A stretch of DNA of 64,000 bases from assembly GCF_041296385.1 (NCBI RefSeq), contig NW_027184085.1:52357109-52421108 (forward strand). The letters are read 5' to 3'. The notes under the pieces were generated by a model. It had not been told where the DNA came from. It ran no database searches and was given only the letters and a program-made list of their open reading frames with translations. The stretch is from Aphelocoma coerulescens (lineage: Eukaryota; Chordata; Aves; Passeriformes; Corvidae). The translations under genes were made by a program, and so were the position numbers. Positions 1-13,865 of this stretch are shown in pieces (the first letter of the stretch is position 1; each line of letters starts with the position of its first letter).

Positions 1-698
1 CATTTTGGTAACTAAACTAAGGCAGAAAGCTAAAACAGGACAGGGAGGAATGTGGGGAGGTACAGTTGGTGACTGCAGGACTCATTTCCACTCCCATATT
101 TGAACATGTTTCTACACAGAGCATTTCTGGCCAGCATCCACTGGCCTCTGAATAAATGAATGCCCTGATGTTACATCCACCTGCTGTTTCTCTTTTCTGC
201 AGGCAGAAAAAGAAAATGTGTTCCATTTTATCTAGGAATACTCTCCCCACCTTGATATACCTGGGTCCCAGGGTGGGTTAGGAAGTGTCACGCTGTGAAA
301 CTGGGGCTTGGCTTTAGGAGAAAGAAGGAAACTTTAGCTGTAAATCTATTTTCTGGAAGGGAGACAAAGCAGACAGAGAAGCAGTTGGTGACAGGAGATG
401 GGTTCCTCTGTCTGGCCTGAGATTTGGGAGGATGAGAAAGCTGGATTTCCTGGTATTTTTCTGAGTCTGGTTTCACTCCTACCTGAAGTCTCATGGGTAG
501 TACCCACACACTCATACTCCTGAAAACCAGCAATCACAGCTTAAACGTGAAAAAAGACGTGTTAGATCTTGCCAGTATTTATAGACACTTCGCTCAGCAT
601 TCAGGAAGAGAAAGGTCTGGCCTGTGCTAGTGAAATGCTTTTTCATATTTCTTCCTTAAGAAGGAAATTGGCCTTTTTAGAATCTGCATTGTGTTAAT
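1..698. other. No gene recognised
   Basis: Mixed-composition single-copy DNA. Short open frames occur on both strands, but none shows a recognisable domain or codon pattern, and I see no repeat ends before the CR1 tail that starts near 699. Confidence 0.5.
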
Positions 699-1545
699 AT
701 CATAGAATCACGGATTGAGAGTTCTTAGTGTTGGAAGGGACGTCTGGAGATCATCCCATCCACCCCCCTGTCAAGGCAAGGTCACCTAGAGCAGGGTACA
801 TCCAGGTGGGTTTGGAAAGCCTCCAGAGAGGGAGACTCCATGACTTCGCTAAGCAGCCTGTTCCAGTGCTCTGCCATCCTCAAGGTAAAGAAATTCTACT
901 GCATGTTGAGCTGGAACTCCTTGTGTTTTAGTTTATGGCCATTGTTCCTCATCCTGTCTCTGGGCACCCCTGTAAAGAGGCTGGCACCATCCTCTTGAGA
1001 CTCACATTTAATGTATTTTTGTGTAATAATGAGATCCTCTCTGTCTTCTCTTGTCTAGACTAAACAGGCTCAGCTCTCACAGTCTCTCCTCATCAGAGAG
1101 ATGCTCCAGACCGAATCATCTTTGTTGCCCTCTCTTCAAGAAGCCTAAGACTGGACTGAGAACTCCAGATGTGGCCTCATCAGGGCTGAGTAGAGGGGCA
1201 GGATCACCTCCCTTGACCTGCTGGCCCCACTCCTACCAATGCCCCCCAAGATACCATTGGCCTTCCTGGCCACAAAGGCATTGCCAGCTCATGGTCAACT
1301 TGTAATACACCAAGACTCTCAGGTCCTTCTCTGCAGAGCTGCTCTCCAGCAGGTCAGCCCCAGCCTGTGGTGGTACTTGGTATTATTCTTCCTCAGGTGC
1401 AGGATCCTACATTTGCCCTTCTGGAACTCATTCTCCTCTCAACTCTCCAGCTTATCAAGGTCCCACTGAATGGCAGCACAGCTTTCAGGTACATCAGCCA
1501 CTCCTCCCAGTATCGTGTCATCAGCAAACTTGCTGAGCGTACATT
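699..1545 (-). mobile_element. CR1 LINE fragment, 3' part
   Basis: The plus strand opens with catagaatca, the reverse complement of the short repeat that ends CR1 elements, so the element lies on the minus strand. The stretch then follows the usual antisense CR1 order: the 3' untranslated part, then the C-terminal part of the reverse transcriptase ORF (motifs of the type 'rated to three-prime: group of patches such as ccttcctggccacaaaggca and tcatcagcaaacttgctgag'). It is cut off inside the reverse transcriptase near 1545, before the catalytic box. Frames are broken, so it is a 5'-truncated dead copy. The exact 5' limit is uncertain by some tens of bases. Confidence 0.9.
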
Positions 1546-4500
1546 AGGTAGATTATGCTGAGACTACATTATATGGATTTCTGTGGGCCAGCTCAAAGGT
1601 CCAGAGTGACTGAGATCCACTTGGGTATCCCCAGCACAGCTGTACAACCACAGCCCAGCTTTCACTGAGACACAACAGATAGAAAGCCATGTACCTGTGA
1701 GGTGGTACTGTTATGGATGCAAGTAAAGGATGGGATTTATCAGCTTCTCAGGTGGTACGAATTGATACAGCTTCAGTGTTCACACTCTCTGTGGATCTAG
1801 CCCCTCAAAATCAGTGTAGGTGCTAAAAGTGGCAATGTGGCACTTGGAGCACCCTGTTCATCTGCACAGCAGCAAGAGAAATGAGCCATGGAGATGACCC
1901 TATACCCCTCAGCAATGCATCGCTGGTCACCGTGAGGGTGCTCTGCTTCACTAGAGTGGGCAATTAGAAACACGGCATGACACAAAAAGCTGCAACAAAA
2001 CCAAAGACCAAACAAACAAAATAAACCACCAAACACACAAATGACACAAAAAACCAAGAACAACAACCCCCAAAAATCACACAATTATAGTAAATTGGCT
2101 TGATGTTCTGTGTCAGGGGCATCTGACTGTTAGGAACTGAACTGAAAGCACATCTTTCTGAGTGGAATGGAAATCATCTGTAATGACTTTCAGTCATCTG
2201 TGTCTCGCTGTAGAATTAAACCAACAATTTAGAGATGAAAAGAGTTACATGTCCTCAGCAATTCCCTGAGCTGGAGCAGAAGGAGCCAGTACTAATCCCC
2301 CAAGCTCCAAAAGTTATTCTACTGAAATATGCCGCAGTATCCAGGTCTTTCCAGCAAACAAAATTGTTACCTAATGGAAAACAAATAAACAAAAAAAAAA
2401 AAACCCCACTGTGAGAATGAAAGCAAAACTCAGTATATATGTTCTATTTTCTTTCAAGTTACATATTAAGCTTGAATCGATTAAAGTAAAATATAGGTTT
2501 TACTTCTAAGAATCTAAAATATTTTACCAGTTAAAATTTTAATTTAGTTCTTCTTTTATGTCTGTATTTTTGTAAAAATATATTTAGTTCAAGATTATAT
2601 GTATTATTGTATAAAGTTGTAATTTTAATCCAAAACAAGCCTATATAGCAGCAGCCCTTTTGTTAAACTGTATGCATCATAGAAACTGTTGCTGTCAATA
2701 TTTTAATTTCAGTTAGACTGAACGAAACTAAGAAAACCCAAACATGTCATTCTAAGCAGATGGTAGTCATGGACTGCATACGACAACTAAGACTTACTAT
2801 GCAAGTTTATGCAACTTGATACCCTATAAACAATTCCTGCAAATAAATGCTGATTGAAATAAGCCTTGGGTAACACTTCAGCAAAATAATTCAATTTTAT
2901 TATTTCCCTGTTTCTCAAGATGTTTTTTAACATTTCTAGATACATGACAAAGAGCCTGTCAAAGACTGTGTTCCCATCTTTTCACCAAGAGTGAAAAACA
3001 AGCAGCCCCCCTCCACAGCAGCACTCCTGCAAGCATTCCTTCAGGCCTGACAATAGAAATTATAGGGTTGAAAATAAAATTATAAAGAAATGCAAGAAGC
3101 GCTAATGGCAAGAAGCACTAAATAAAAGCATTAACATATGGCATCATCACTTTGCTTCACCTTTTACTTTCTGAACAGTGGGAATAATTGCAGAAACATC
3201 TCTGTTAAGGCATCAGAGGTCGCATACATGGCCACACACGGAGACAGTCTGTGTCTTCCAAATACGTGCGTAAACTTTCAGAAAATTTAAGTAATTCTTT
3301 CACTCATAAGGAGGCAAGTGAATTTAGGCAAAAAGCCATGTAGTACTCACACCCTGTTTATTCACACTTTGTCCAAATACTTAACTATATAAAACATTGT
3401 TTTGAATATAAAATATTCTGTCATTTTCTCAGCTTCTACCATCTCCGTTTTACCTCTCAGCTCCTCAAATGAATAATTCGCTCTCACTGTCTAGTTTTCT
3501 TTAAGCTGCTGGTGAAAAATCACAGGACCTCTTATAGTTTATAACTAGCATATACTCCAGTGCACTGGGCCCAGAACTACAAAATAAAAAGGCATGCATC
3601 ACACAGTGAATCGGGGAACTATTGTAACTGCCAACAACTGCTAAGCAAAAACTGAGTCATCCACTCATTAAAGGGTCCAATTAGTAGTAGTCACTATGTG
3701 ATATCCGTGTAAGAATAATACTGCATATTTTGATTCTGATCACATTATCTATTCCTGATGTAAGGAAATAAAACACTTTGTGTAGGTTTGCACTGAGAGA
3801 CTAATTGGATTTTTTAAATGATTTAGATAGAATTATATTATGGGGATTTTTAACTTTGTGCTGTGTAGTGATCACTGTAAAAATTATTTCTCTTGGAAGA
3901 TCTCATGTAAAATTGCTCTCCTTACATTTTTTATATTTTTATCCAACATCTTAATTGGCAGCTAATTCACCTGGTTCATTCACACTTCTTGATTTTTCTC
4001 AACATTTTTTTTGTGGGAGGAGGTTTTGGAGGGCTGATATTTGGCAATTCCTTCTCCTAAAGAATAAAGTCTACTAAAACACAACATAGATATTGCTACA
4101 TTGATATGCAGGACTAGTTTTCCAGGTGTCATAAAACTTTCCAAGCAACACCTTTCTCATACTGACTCCCCTTCCCAGAGAGATTTTCCAATGCACAGAC
4201 CTGCCCCAGCTGCCCACCGGTTGTCCTGCCCCCAGCTGGGGGTGAGACAGTTTCCACAATCCCCAGGAGCCCATAGGATCCACAGTGCCCCAAGAGCCTT
4301 AAAGCAGATCTTGCAAATGAACTCTGGGGCAAAGGCACATGCTGAGAACTTTGCTGGTTTGGTACTCTTGGTCATGAGATGTCTGCTGAATAGCCAACCC
4401 ATGTCAGCCTTAGCCTTTCTGTTTGGAGGAAGCCTCTCTTCTTGTCCTTCACGAAACTGTGGTTTCTAGTCTGGCTGATGATTGGATTGACCCATGGCTC

Positions 4501-4620
4501 AACATTCAGGCAATGTTCCTCACATGCAGTTGACCTCCATTTCCTCTTCATTTCCACTGAATGCTTCTTATTCATCTCTGAGCTCAGCCAGTCGCTCGCT
4601 GTTTCTCTGTGCTTGCTTGC
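1546..4620. other. No gene recognised; AT-rich DNA
   Basis: AT-rich sequence with an A/C-rich low-complexity patch around 1967-2080 and an A run around 2390-2404. The part near 4100-4500 is a little richer in GC and gives overlapping frames on both strands, but none has a recognisable domain. It may be an old repeat that I cannot name. Confidence 0.45.
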
Positions 4621-4624
4621 TCTC

Positions 4625-4775
4625 TGAAGGGAAGGACTGCTCTTCAAGCTGTCCTTGAAGTTTACCAGCTCTCCTATTTACCGCTACTCTCCAGCACAGT
4701 CTCCTGTGGGATCTTGACAAAGGAGTCCCAGAACAATCTTAAATCTGCTGATGTCCAAAGCTGTGACCTGTGCAG
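4625..4775 (-). mobile_element. Possible CR1 fragment, internal part
   Basis: The text here (for example aatcttaaatctgctgatgt) is reminiscent of an antisense internal CR1 segment and directly abuts a plus-strand CR1 tail. Similarity is judged by eye only and is weak. It could be unrelated sequence. Confidence 0.3.
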
Positions 4776-5166
4776 CTGGTGAAGGGTCTAGAGCCCAAGT
4801 CCTGTGAGGAGTGGCTGAGAGAGCTGTAATTGTTTAGCCTGGAAAAAAGGAGGCTGAGAGGGGATCTTTACCACACTCAAGAACTACCTGAAAGGATGTT
4901 GTAGCCAAATGGGATGTGGTCTCAGGTTGCACTAGGGGAGGTTTAGACTGGATATTAGGAAAAAATTATTCACTAAAAGGGGGGGTCAAGCATTGGAACA
5001 GGCTGTCAAGGGAAGAGTTTGAGTCACTTGAAGGCATTTGAAAAACTTGTGGATGTGGAGCTTGGAAACAGTAAGGTGGGACCCAGCAATGCTGGCAGTG
5101 TTAGATTTGCAGTTGGACTCAAAGATCTTGAATAGGTTTTCCCAGACAAACAACTCTGTAATTCTC
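4776..5166 (+). mobile_element. CR1 LINE 3' tail
   Basis: The sequence follows the CR1 3' end in sense orientation: the last part of ORF2 (a stretch like gaggagtggctgagagagct followed by tttagcctgg), the region around ggtttagactggatattagg, and the 3' untranslated end finishing with a degenerate aattct terminal repeat near 5166. It is 5' truncated and has several indels, so it is an old copy with no coding ability. Confidence 0.88.
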
Positions 5167-7344
5167 TTTGCTAGGCTTTTCTTGAGGTCTTAGCTCCACA
5201 GTTTCATGGTGACTGCCCTTGTCATACTGCCCTTGACCACCACATACCCAACCAGTTCTTTGTTGTCTGTGACAGAAAAGGCCAGAAGTGTATCTCTCCT
5301 GGTCTCTGTTGTGAATGAAACAGAGATTTCCCAGATCACACAAATGCACAAATCTATTGCCTGCCAAGCAGATATCTGTAACAGATAGTTTTTCCTTTTG
5401 AGAGAGGAAAACAGATTTATTGTCTTATTCAAAATTATATCTCTGAAAATTAAAAAAAATATTTTGGATCATATTAAATAAAAGAAACAAAATGAAAAAA
5501 GTAAAAGAGGGATGGTTCAGAATTAAGCATAAATATTGTAAATATTCTGATCTGATACTGATATCATAGTTCAATAGGTTTATTATTACTGCATCTCTCA
5601 TTCCTTGTGAAAACTAAGAGCACATAGCCTGCTGTCCATCCTGCCTCAGGTACCATTAAGTCTGGTTCTTGAATAAGGATATATGGCAACTTGAGCTATC
5701 TATGAGCTTTTTCTACATTGCTTACACCTTTGGTTCTGTACATATAGCTAACTGGAAGTTGTTGAAACTGATTGAGAGTAGTCAGCTCAACAAATTCTTG
5801 CTTTGAACTTCTTCAGAGTTCAATGTTAAAATTTCCCATGGAAATTAATGTATCAATCTTTACTCAGGTCTAATTCAAACCTGCAAGTGCAAAGGGTGCT
5901 GTAATTTTCAGTGTCATTGCCCCAGTCAGATCTATTCATCCTGAGTGCCTCTAAGCAAGGCCTGTGCTTAAAAGTAAAAACGTATTTTTATACATGCAAT
6001 ACCAGTTTAAAGTGTACTTAGTGACTCCAGTTGTTAGAGTGATTGTTCAAATGAAACATTTCTGCTGAATACATCACACTGTTTCTATCAAGTATGTGGA
6101 ATTCAGTTACTCTGATGCATTAGGAATACATTTATTGAATAATAAATAAACACATATAAGTAGTGATCAAGAGAAAAAAAATAACTGTTCTAATGATAGA
6201 AAGATTTTCTATTATTCATCCATGTAATTCAAATAATTTCTACAAAGGTGATTGTTCAAACCCAGAATTCCATATCTTCATCTAGCAGCAGAAAGTGATG
6301 TGGTTGGCAATTAAGCAAGTGTTGCCTGTATACTAAAAGTTGAGTTGTTTGTGACTGTGCTTTCAAATAAAGTTTAGTTGAGTTTTTGATACTAATACTA
6401 AATTGGAAATTACTGGGAGAGATCTAGGCAGTGTGACACTCAGATTCAGGTACGGCATTGTAAATTGTATTCTGATAATTTCAAAAAGCAGATAATAGAA
6501 TGCAAATAATTGATAAAATGCTCCATCTCAGATTACTCTATACTTGACTCATTCAGCTTGCCTTAGGTACTTTAGCTGGTTTCTGAACCAACTCAAAATT
6601 TTCTCAAAAACCAGTCCATTGCTTCTCATTAAATTCTCAGCCTGATTATATAATTGTATCACATAAATGCCTCATCCAAGGTCAGTTTTGCACTAGGCTT
6701 TGAACCGAGACAGTTGTCACTGCAGTTTTAGACCCCAGCATTCAATGCTCTTTAGAGAAAAGAATTATGCATGTTTTAGGTTGACAGACCCTTTGCCACA
6801 TGTGCATAATAGGTACAAAATATCTATTCCACTTGATAATCCAAAAAAGTAGTTATATTCAGTAGCTGAAGTATAAATAGTTCTGAAACTGCTTCTTACT
6901 GCTGAAGACCATACTTTGTTATGAGACTTCAGGGTTGTCTCCCTAGTAAAATGCAGGAGAAAAAAAATCTATAAAAGTTTGTACAGTGATAGTGAGTTTC
7001 TAAGTAGAAGAGGGAAAGAGAAAGGGAATTGCACTGATGATATGGCCTGCAGCCCTCTGTGTATAATACAGTCTTCACATCAGGCCACAGTTTGCATTGA
7101 CTGCTACAATGTTTTTACTCCCGTTTCCACCAGTGTTGTTCACAGTGCACGATATGGCATAGCTCATGCCAACAGTTTTAACTGAACTTACACTGACTGC
7201 AGCAATAAAATGTTGCTGCAGCATTGACTGTGCATTCCTGTGATGTCAGCCCTGGGACACAAGAGAAGCTAGATAATGGGGTGGCAGTACCTTGATGCCT
7301 GTTGCAGAGTCTACTGAGGTGAAGAGGATTTTTTCCAGTGGTCT
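5167..7344. other. No gene recognised; AT-rich DNA
   Basis: AT-rich single-copy sequence with short A runs. I see no repeat boundary, RNA gene or convincing exon. The CR1 element that follows may begin slightly before 7345, because its 5' end is hard to place. Confidence 0.45.
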
Positions 7345-10110
7345 CCATAGGCTTTGAAAGGGGAATTACATTTCTGGAAGGAAGCTTTCCCTCCTCTAAA
7401 GTTATTGGGCTATGACTTCTCCTTTGAACATGTTAAGCATAAAGCAGTAAACTACATAGCAGGTATTTTGGCAGAAGGGAGACTGGGCCACCGTGTTGGA
7501 TGGCTACAGGCTCTCTCCTCAGGAGGGATAGGCAAGGCACAAGAGGTGTGGCTGGTGACACTGTATGTAATGAAAGTGCTGGAATGTATGGACCTTACAG
7601 CTGGCAATGGCATGCTTGAGACCCTCTGGGACAAGCAAATAATGCAGATGTCATCATGAGAGTCTTCTATAGACCACCTAGACAGGACAATGGCACTGAT
7701 GAATTTTTCTTGGAGGAACTAAGGGATACCTTCAAACCAACTTCTCTTGTCTTTATAGGGGTCTTCAACTGAGCAGTTGTTAATTGATAACACCACACAG
7801 CTGGCACAAACAGGTTCAGAAGATTGCCAAAACAACTGGTACAAATACTAAGCGAGCTGCCTAGGTAAGATTTCCTCCTTGATCTGTACCTTGTTAACAG
7901 AGAGGGTCTTGTGAGTGAAGTCATGATTGGTGGCTGTCTTGGCTACAGTGACATCAAAGCAATCAAATGTAAAATGAAAACAATACCAGCAAACCTTCCA
8001 CTTTGTACGTGAGGAGAGCAGACTTCAGGCTGCTCACAGACTAGTTACTGACGCCTCTGGGTAAATGCTCGTGAAGATGCTGGGATCCATCAGTGTTGGT
8101 CACTTTTTAAGTACCTTCTAATGCAACATAAGCAGGCAATCCCAAAATTTTGGAGGTCAAGCAGGTGAGGCAAAAGGCCAGACTGGTTGAGCAGGTATCT
8201 TCTTTTGGAGCTAAGGCAAAAAAAAAGGAAGTTGTATCCCCAGTGAAAGCAAGGTCAGATGACATGGGAAGAATACAGAGATGCTGCTCACCACTGTAGG
8301 GAGATAGCTCTTACAGTCAAAGCTCAACTGGAGATGAAGCTGTCCAGCGCTGAAAGAACAGGGGAGAGAGGGACAGCTCTTTTAAACCTGTAAATAGCAA
8401 GAGGCAGTCAAGAAATAACACTGGGTTATAACTTGAGGATGGTCACCTTGCAAAACAAGGACATGGACAAGGCAGAGGCATTTGATGCTTTCTTTGCCTC
8501 TGCCTTCATCATCAATGATGGACTGAGAGGGTCCCAGTGCCCTGAGATGGAGGATCATGGCTGTGAGAATGATCAGCTCCCAGTCAACCCTGAAACTGAG
8601 AGGGATCTGCTGCTCTAGCTCGATCCTTATAAGTCTATGGGGCCTGATGGGATTAATCCGAGAATACTCAGAGAGGTGGCTGATGTCACTGTGAGGCCTC
8701 TCTCAAGACTTTTAACAGTCTTGGGTATCTGAAGAGGTCTCAGTCAACTTTAAAGTGGCTAGTATTGTCCCAGTTTTCAAGAACAGCAAGAAACTTGACC
8801 CTGGAAACTACAGGCATCTCAGCCTCACTTCAGTGCCTGGTAAAATTAGGGAGAAGATTATTCTGGGAGGTGTTGAAAAACTCCCAAAGGAAAGCACAGC
8901 CACTGATCACAGGGAGTGCAGCTTCATGAGGAGAAAATCTTGCTCAAAGTTAAACTCTATTTCCTTTCAAGAAAACCCACCTAGCTGACAAAGGAAGGAC
9001 AGTTCCTTTTGGATTTCAGTATAGTTTTTCATACTGTGTCTCCCAGGATCCTTCTGGACAAAGTGTCCAGCACAAGGCTGGATAAACGCATCATGTGATG
9101 GGTGAGCAATTGGCTCACGGGTCAGGCACAAAAGCTTACAGTGAATGGAGTGACATCTGGTTGGCAAATGGTATCTAGTTATTCTGCAGGGCTCAATTTC
9201 AGGCCCTGTGCTCTTCAACATCTTTATAAATTATTTGGACACAAGACTGAAAGGTATTCTAAGTTTGCTGATGATACATGCTGGTGAGCAGCTGTTGAGT
9301 CCACTGAAGGCAGGGAGGCCCTGCAGAGGGACCTTAACAAATTAAGGGACTGGGCAATTAGCAACCACATGAAGTTCAGCAAAGGAAAGTACTAGATTCT
9401 GCACCTGGGATGGGGCAACCCTGGATGTACAGGCAGACTGGGAAACAAGAGGCTGGAGAGTAGCACCACAGAAAGGAATCTGGGGGTCCTGGTTGATGGA
9501 AGATTGAATATGAGTGAGCAGTGCCCTGGCAGCCAGGAGAGCCACCCGTGTCCTGGGGAGCATCATCAGCAAGGAGAGGGAGGGGATTGTCCTGCTCTAC
9601 CCTACACTGGGGTGGCCTCACCTTGAGTTCTGGGTACCGCAATATAAGAAAGATACAAAGAGTGCAGTGAAGGTGATAAAGAGCCTTAGGGTGAAGCTGT
9701 ATGAGGAGCAGCTGAGGTCACCTGGGCTGCTCAGACTGGGGAAGAGGAGACTGAGGGAAGGTCTCAAAGCATTCTACAGCTTTTGTGTGAGGAGAAGAAG
9801 AGGGGCAGGCACCAACCCTTTCTCTGTGGTTACTGGTGACAGGACCAAAGAGAAGAGCATGAAGCTGTGTCAAGGAAGTTTCAGCCTAGGTATTAGAAAA
9901 AGGTTTTTCACCTAGAGGGTGGTTGGGCCCTTCAACAGGCTTCCTAGGGAAGTAGTCACAGCACCAAGCCTGACAGAGTTCAAGAAAATTTTGGGCAATG
10001 CTCTCAAGCATATGGTGTGTTTCCAGGGCCATCTTGTGCAGAGCCAAGAGTTGGACTTTTGATAACCCTTGTGGGTGCCTTTCAAATCAGGGTATTCTAC
10101 GATTCTATGA
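7345..10110 (+). mobile_element. CR1 LINE, long 5'-truncated copy with decayed ORF2
   Basis: This is the longest uninterrupted CR1 in the window. In order it shows remains of the endonuclease domain (about 7480-7980, including an FYRPPRQ motif near 7660), the linker to reverse transcriptase (a KAEAFDAFFASAF stretch near 8470), and the reverse transcriptase. The latter includes DPGNYRHLSLTSVPGK near 8790 and the catalytic FADD box at 9264-9275. The ORF2 C-terminus and the 3' untranslated region follow, ending in attctacgattctatga near 10110. Frameshifts and stops break ORF2 into many pieces, so it cannot encode a working enzyme even though the FADD residues survive. The 5' limit is approximate. 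Confidence 0.92.
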
Positions 10111-12135
10111 ATTTTTGTTGAGGCACTTTAGTCTAGTTCTATATATGTTTCCACTAAGCTTTCATTTGTAAGAGCAGAATACAGCTTAATAGATTATATT
10201 TTCACCTCTGTACTGCTGAGTGATACTTCAGTCTCATTATTTTCCATTAGATGACCAACTCTGGCAGCAATGGGTGCTTACCTGGACAGCTACAGCAAAT
10301 CTACCCTAGTAAAGGTGAGGGTTTTTGGCATGGTACAACAAACACAAAAAATACACAGTCTAGTTCTGAGCTAATGGTCAGAAAAAGTAATTGGTTTCTT
10401 CCAGAGTACCTCTGAGAACCAATCTCTTTGAAGTCTCAGAACTCTTTTATTCTTTTTATTATAATCTGATTGTTTCTTTCAATGTTATAATTCAACTGAT
10501 GGGCACTTTTGTTCAGTTATTTAGACCTCTCTCTCTCTTTTCCCTCTATCCCATTCCTTCTGCATTTTCCTGTAACTTTGATAAACTTTTATTTGATTTG
10601 CAACGTTTAAAAATTGAGTTCACCACAAACATGGGTATAGGTAAATAAACTAGTTTTATACTTGTACTACAAAAATAATTTTTATGTCCTGGACTAAATC
10701 CACGTATCATCTCAAATGATAAATATGATTACTGAATGACAAATACACTGACAGGTGCTTAGGAAAGGATTATTTTACACTCTCTACTATTTTATTTATA
10801 ACACTACACAACAAAGGGAACTAGCACTGTGTAGATATTCTTAATAAGATCAAGATGCAGTTCTGTTCCCATTTATATTACTTCATTTCCTCCCATGATT
10901 TTGGAAATATCACTGATGAATGCTAACCAGAGATTTTTTCTCCATATTTAAAGTCATTCACAACACCCAAACTTCATAAAATAAGACCATATGAAGTGTC
11001 TGCCAAGATGCTTAAAAAGAAATCATAGAAAAATAACGAGTATCTGCCTGAGAGGGAGAGGCAATCTTGCAGAAGACTCTTGAATATTTTATTATAAAAA
11101 TAAGAAATAAAACTAACAAAAAAAACCCCTTGAAAGTGAAACTTACAGCACATATTTTTACAGTCAAGAAAATACTTTTTTATTAAGTTCTCCAACTGAA
11201 AACCCTTTTCAATTTAAGAAAAAGGTTAGAAATTTAAAAAATTACTATTTTTTAGTTGTAATATTTTTGCAAGAGATTGAGAAAAAGCCTAGAGCTATCA
11301 TCAGCTGATATTTAAGATTGCATCTGAAACACAAGTAATTTAGGATTATAAGCACCTTCTCTGCTTTCTACAGTTTGCTTTGCACCAATCCTGTGTGAAT
11401 TAATTAAACACCTTTCTGCATGAGTGTATCTTGTGCTTTCTGGTTTATTCTCTGTCTTCACCTTCTTTTCCAAAACATAGAAACTTTGCATTTTATATGC
11501 CATGATGAAAACTGGTTTTGAAATTTCAAAATTCATCGCACACTATTGTTTGTTTCACCAGCTTTACATGTTTCAACAACTGTAGTAAACATAGTTCTGG
11601 GATAAGGCTGATAGAAAATGAAACAGGACATTGTGAATGGTTAGTGTATCTTACTCATCCTCATTAATGAACAGAAAAAAAGTGTTGGAAGGAGTTAAAA
11701 GGAAACGGGGTGCTGTGCTGAAAACTCCACATCCTTGGCTAATACAATAAGAACTCCCCCTCAATGTTTTTGTTCTTTTTTCTTTCGTTGAGAGGTGCTT
11801 CATACAGCTCAACAGAGTAAAGTGGCCCATCTGCAATATTAAAGTGGTGCAAGACTTCAGTTAGTACTCATCTTCTGAAAAGAGTGTTCCAACAAATTTC
11901 TTCTTCCATGGAATTGCTAGTGAAGTGGTATTAGATGGAATAAACTGGTTTGTAATTGAGAACCTCGATAAATAGAATTTTGTTCTCCTGAAGGTATTAA
12001 AGGAGTTAGTCAAGAAAGACAAAGCATGAGAAAACGCCTGGAAATGACAGACTCTGGTTTAGAAAGTTAGTTAAACACATGTACATGTTTTTGCATGCCT
12101 TTGCACACAGATGGAAAAGTATGTGGGTCATGCAT
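10111..12135. other. No gene recognised; AT-rich DNA
   Basis: AT-rich sequence between two CR1 elements. Short open frames occur on both strands with no recognisable domain. I see no repeat ends or RNA genes. Confidence 0.5.
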
Positions 12136-13241
12136 GAATCATAGAATCATTGAATGATTTGTTTTAGAAGGGATCAGTAAGTGTCATCTAGTCTAATGTC
12201 CCACCAGCGAGAGAGACAAGGGGAATGTAGTCTTCAACTATGTCAGGTTGCTCAAAGCCTGTCCAACCTGACCTTGAATGTTTCCAGGGATGGCATTCAT
12301 GACCTCTCTGGAAAAGCTGTTCCAGTGTCTCACCAGCCTCATCATGAAAAGTTTCTTTCTTATTTCTAATCTAAATCTACCGTCTTTTGATTTAAAACCA
12401 TTACCCCTGGGTCTGTCTCAACAGTCCTCCTAAAAAGTCTATTCTCATCTTTCTTAGAAGCCCCCTCTATGTACTGTAAAGTCTCCCCAGAGCCATCTCT
12501 TCTCAAGGCTGCACAGCCCCAATTCTCTCCAACTTTCCTCAGAGGATAGGTGCCCCATTTATCTGATAATTTTTGTCACTCTCCCCTGGACCTGCTCCAA
12601 AACATCCACACCTTTCCTGTGCTGGGACCCCAGAGCTGGATGCAGTGTTCCAGGTGAGGTCTCACCAGAGCGGAGCAGAGGGGCAGAATCCCCTCCCTCC
12701 CCTGCTGCCCACGCTGCTTTGGATGCAGCCCAGGACACGTTTGGCTCTCTGGGCTGTGAGTGCACATGGCTGGGTCATGTCCAGCCTATCACCCACCAGC
12801 AGCCCCAAATCCTGGGCAGGGCTGCTCTTGATCTGTTCATCACCCAGCTTGTGTTGATGCTGGGGTTCGCCCCTACCCACATGCAGCACCTTGTACTTGG
12901 CTATGTTGAACCTTATGAGATTCCCATGGGCCCACTTCTCCAGCATATCCAGGTCCCTCTTAATGGCATTCCATCCTTTAAGTGTGTCAACTGCACACCA
13001 GACCTTGGTGCTGTCTTCAAATTTGTTGAGGATGCACTTAATCCCTTTGTCTGTGTCATTGATGAAGACATTAATGAGCACTGGCCCAGTCTGGGCCCCT
13101 GAAGGACACCACTCATCACTAAATTTCATGCAGACATTGACCACCCTCTGAATACAACCATTGAAACAACTCCTTATCCACCTAGCAGTCCACTCATCAA
13201 ATCCTTCTCTCTCCAATTTAGAGATAAGAATGTTGTGGGGG
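12136..13241 (-). mobile_element. CR1 LINE, 3' half (interrupted by solo LTR)
   Basis: The plus strand begins with atcatagaatcattgaatga, the antisense CR1 terminus. Read on the minus strand it continues through the 3' untranslated region and the C-terminal half of reverse transcriptase. A translated stretch near 12.66-13.2 kb keeps VFINDTDKGI, AQDLGLLVGDRL and related CR1 landmarks. The catalytic FADD position reads FEDS, so the active site is lost. The element is split at 13236-13241 by an LTR insertion and resumes at 13866. Confidence 0.92.
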
Positions 13242-13859
13242 TAACACAACCAGGGGCTTGTAATCACAAGCCCCAGCGTGCCCTCGGGCAGAGGGGACGC
13301 AGTGTTGGCCCCCACAGCATCCTCGCTGGACGGCTCAGTGGAATGGGCGTGGGATGGGTGTGTGCGCTGGCTCCTCCTCAGAGGAAACACGTCGGGCGGC
13401 CGATGGATTAGACCCGCATTAGTCCGGAGGCAAAGAAGGCGGGAGGGGCTTCTGGTATGGGTTCCAACAGGTTTATTTGCAGGAGGGTCCAGGAACCAGA
13501 AAAAAGCGCCAAGAAGAAGCGGGCTCACCCCTTTATGGAGGGGTGGAGCAAGGCAGGGAAAGAGAAAACAACCAATGGTGTACAAGCAGAGGGGAGGATA
13601 CAATTTTTCAGAACAAATGGGGAAAACAGGGAGGCAGGAGTCATAACAGGAAACCAATTAATAACTAAGAAAGGGAGAATTTTCTGGAACAGGGGGAGGT
13701 AATTTAAGCTTGGGAGCCACCCAGGGGGAGGTAACCTAGATCTCTTCTGGTCCGCCTTCCGATCCACTGTCCTGAGTGGGGAAATCCACACAGTGGATGG
13801 CCCTGGTTTGACTGACATTTGATGGTTTCAGCCCGAGAGCAGGCTGAGCCACCCCAACA
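13242..13859 (-). mobile_element. Solo LTR of an ERVK-like retrovirus, inside CR1
   Basis: The 618-bp insertion splits the CR1 and is flanked by the 6-bp direct repeat tggggg (13236-13241 and 13860-13865). On the minus strand it begins TGTTGGGG and contains CATAAAGG, a possible TATA-like site, followed downstream by AATAAA in GCAAATAAACC (plus strand near 13470). Both are expected in an LTR promoter/polyadenylation unit. The terminal dinucleotide at the plus-strand left end is TA rather than TG, probably a point mutation. No internal retroviral sequence is present, so it is a recombination product of two LTRs. A 6-bp duplication fits the ERVK/alpharetrovirus group. Confidence 0.85.
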
Positions 13860-13865
13860 TGGGGG

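Noticed and set aside
4101..4469. 122-codon plus-strand frame with overlapping minus-strand frames
   Set aside because: No recognisable domain, frames open on both strands, and adjacent to CR1 remnants; not supported as a gene.
12662..13657. 331-codon minus-strand frame
   Set aside because: It crosses a solo LTR/CR1 junction, has a mutated reverse transcriptase active site and no start context of a CR1 ORF; a chance chimera.
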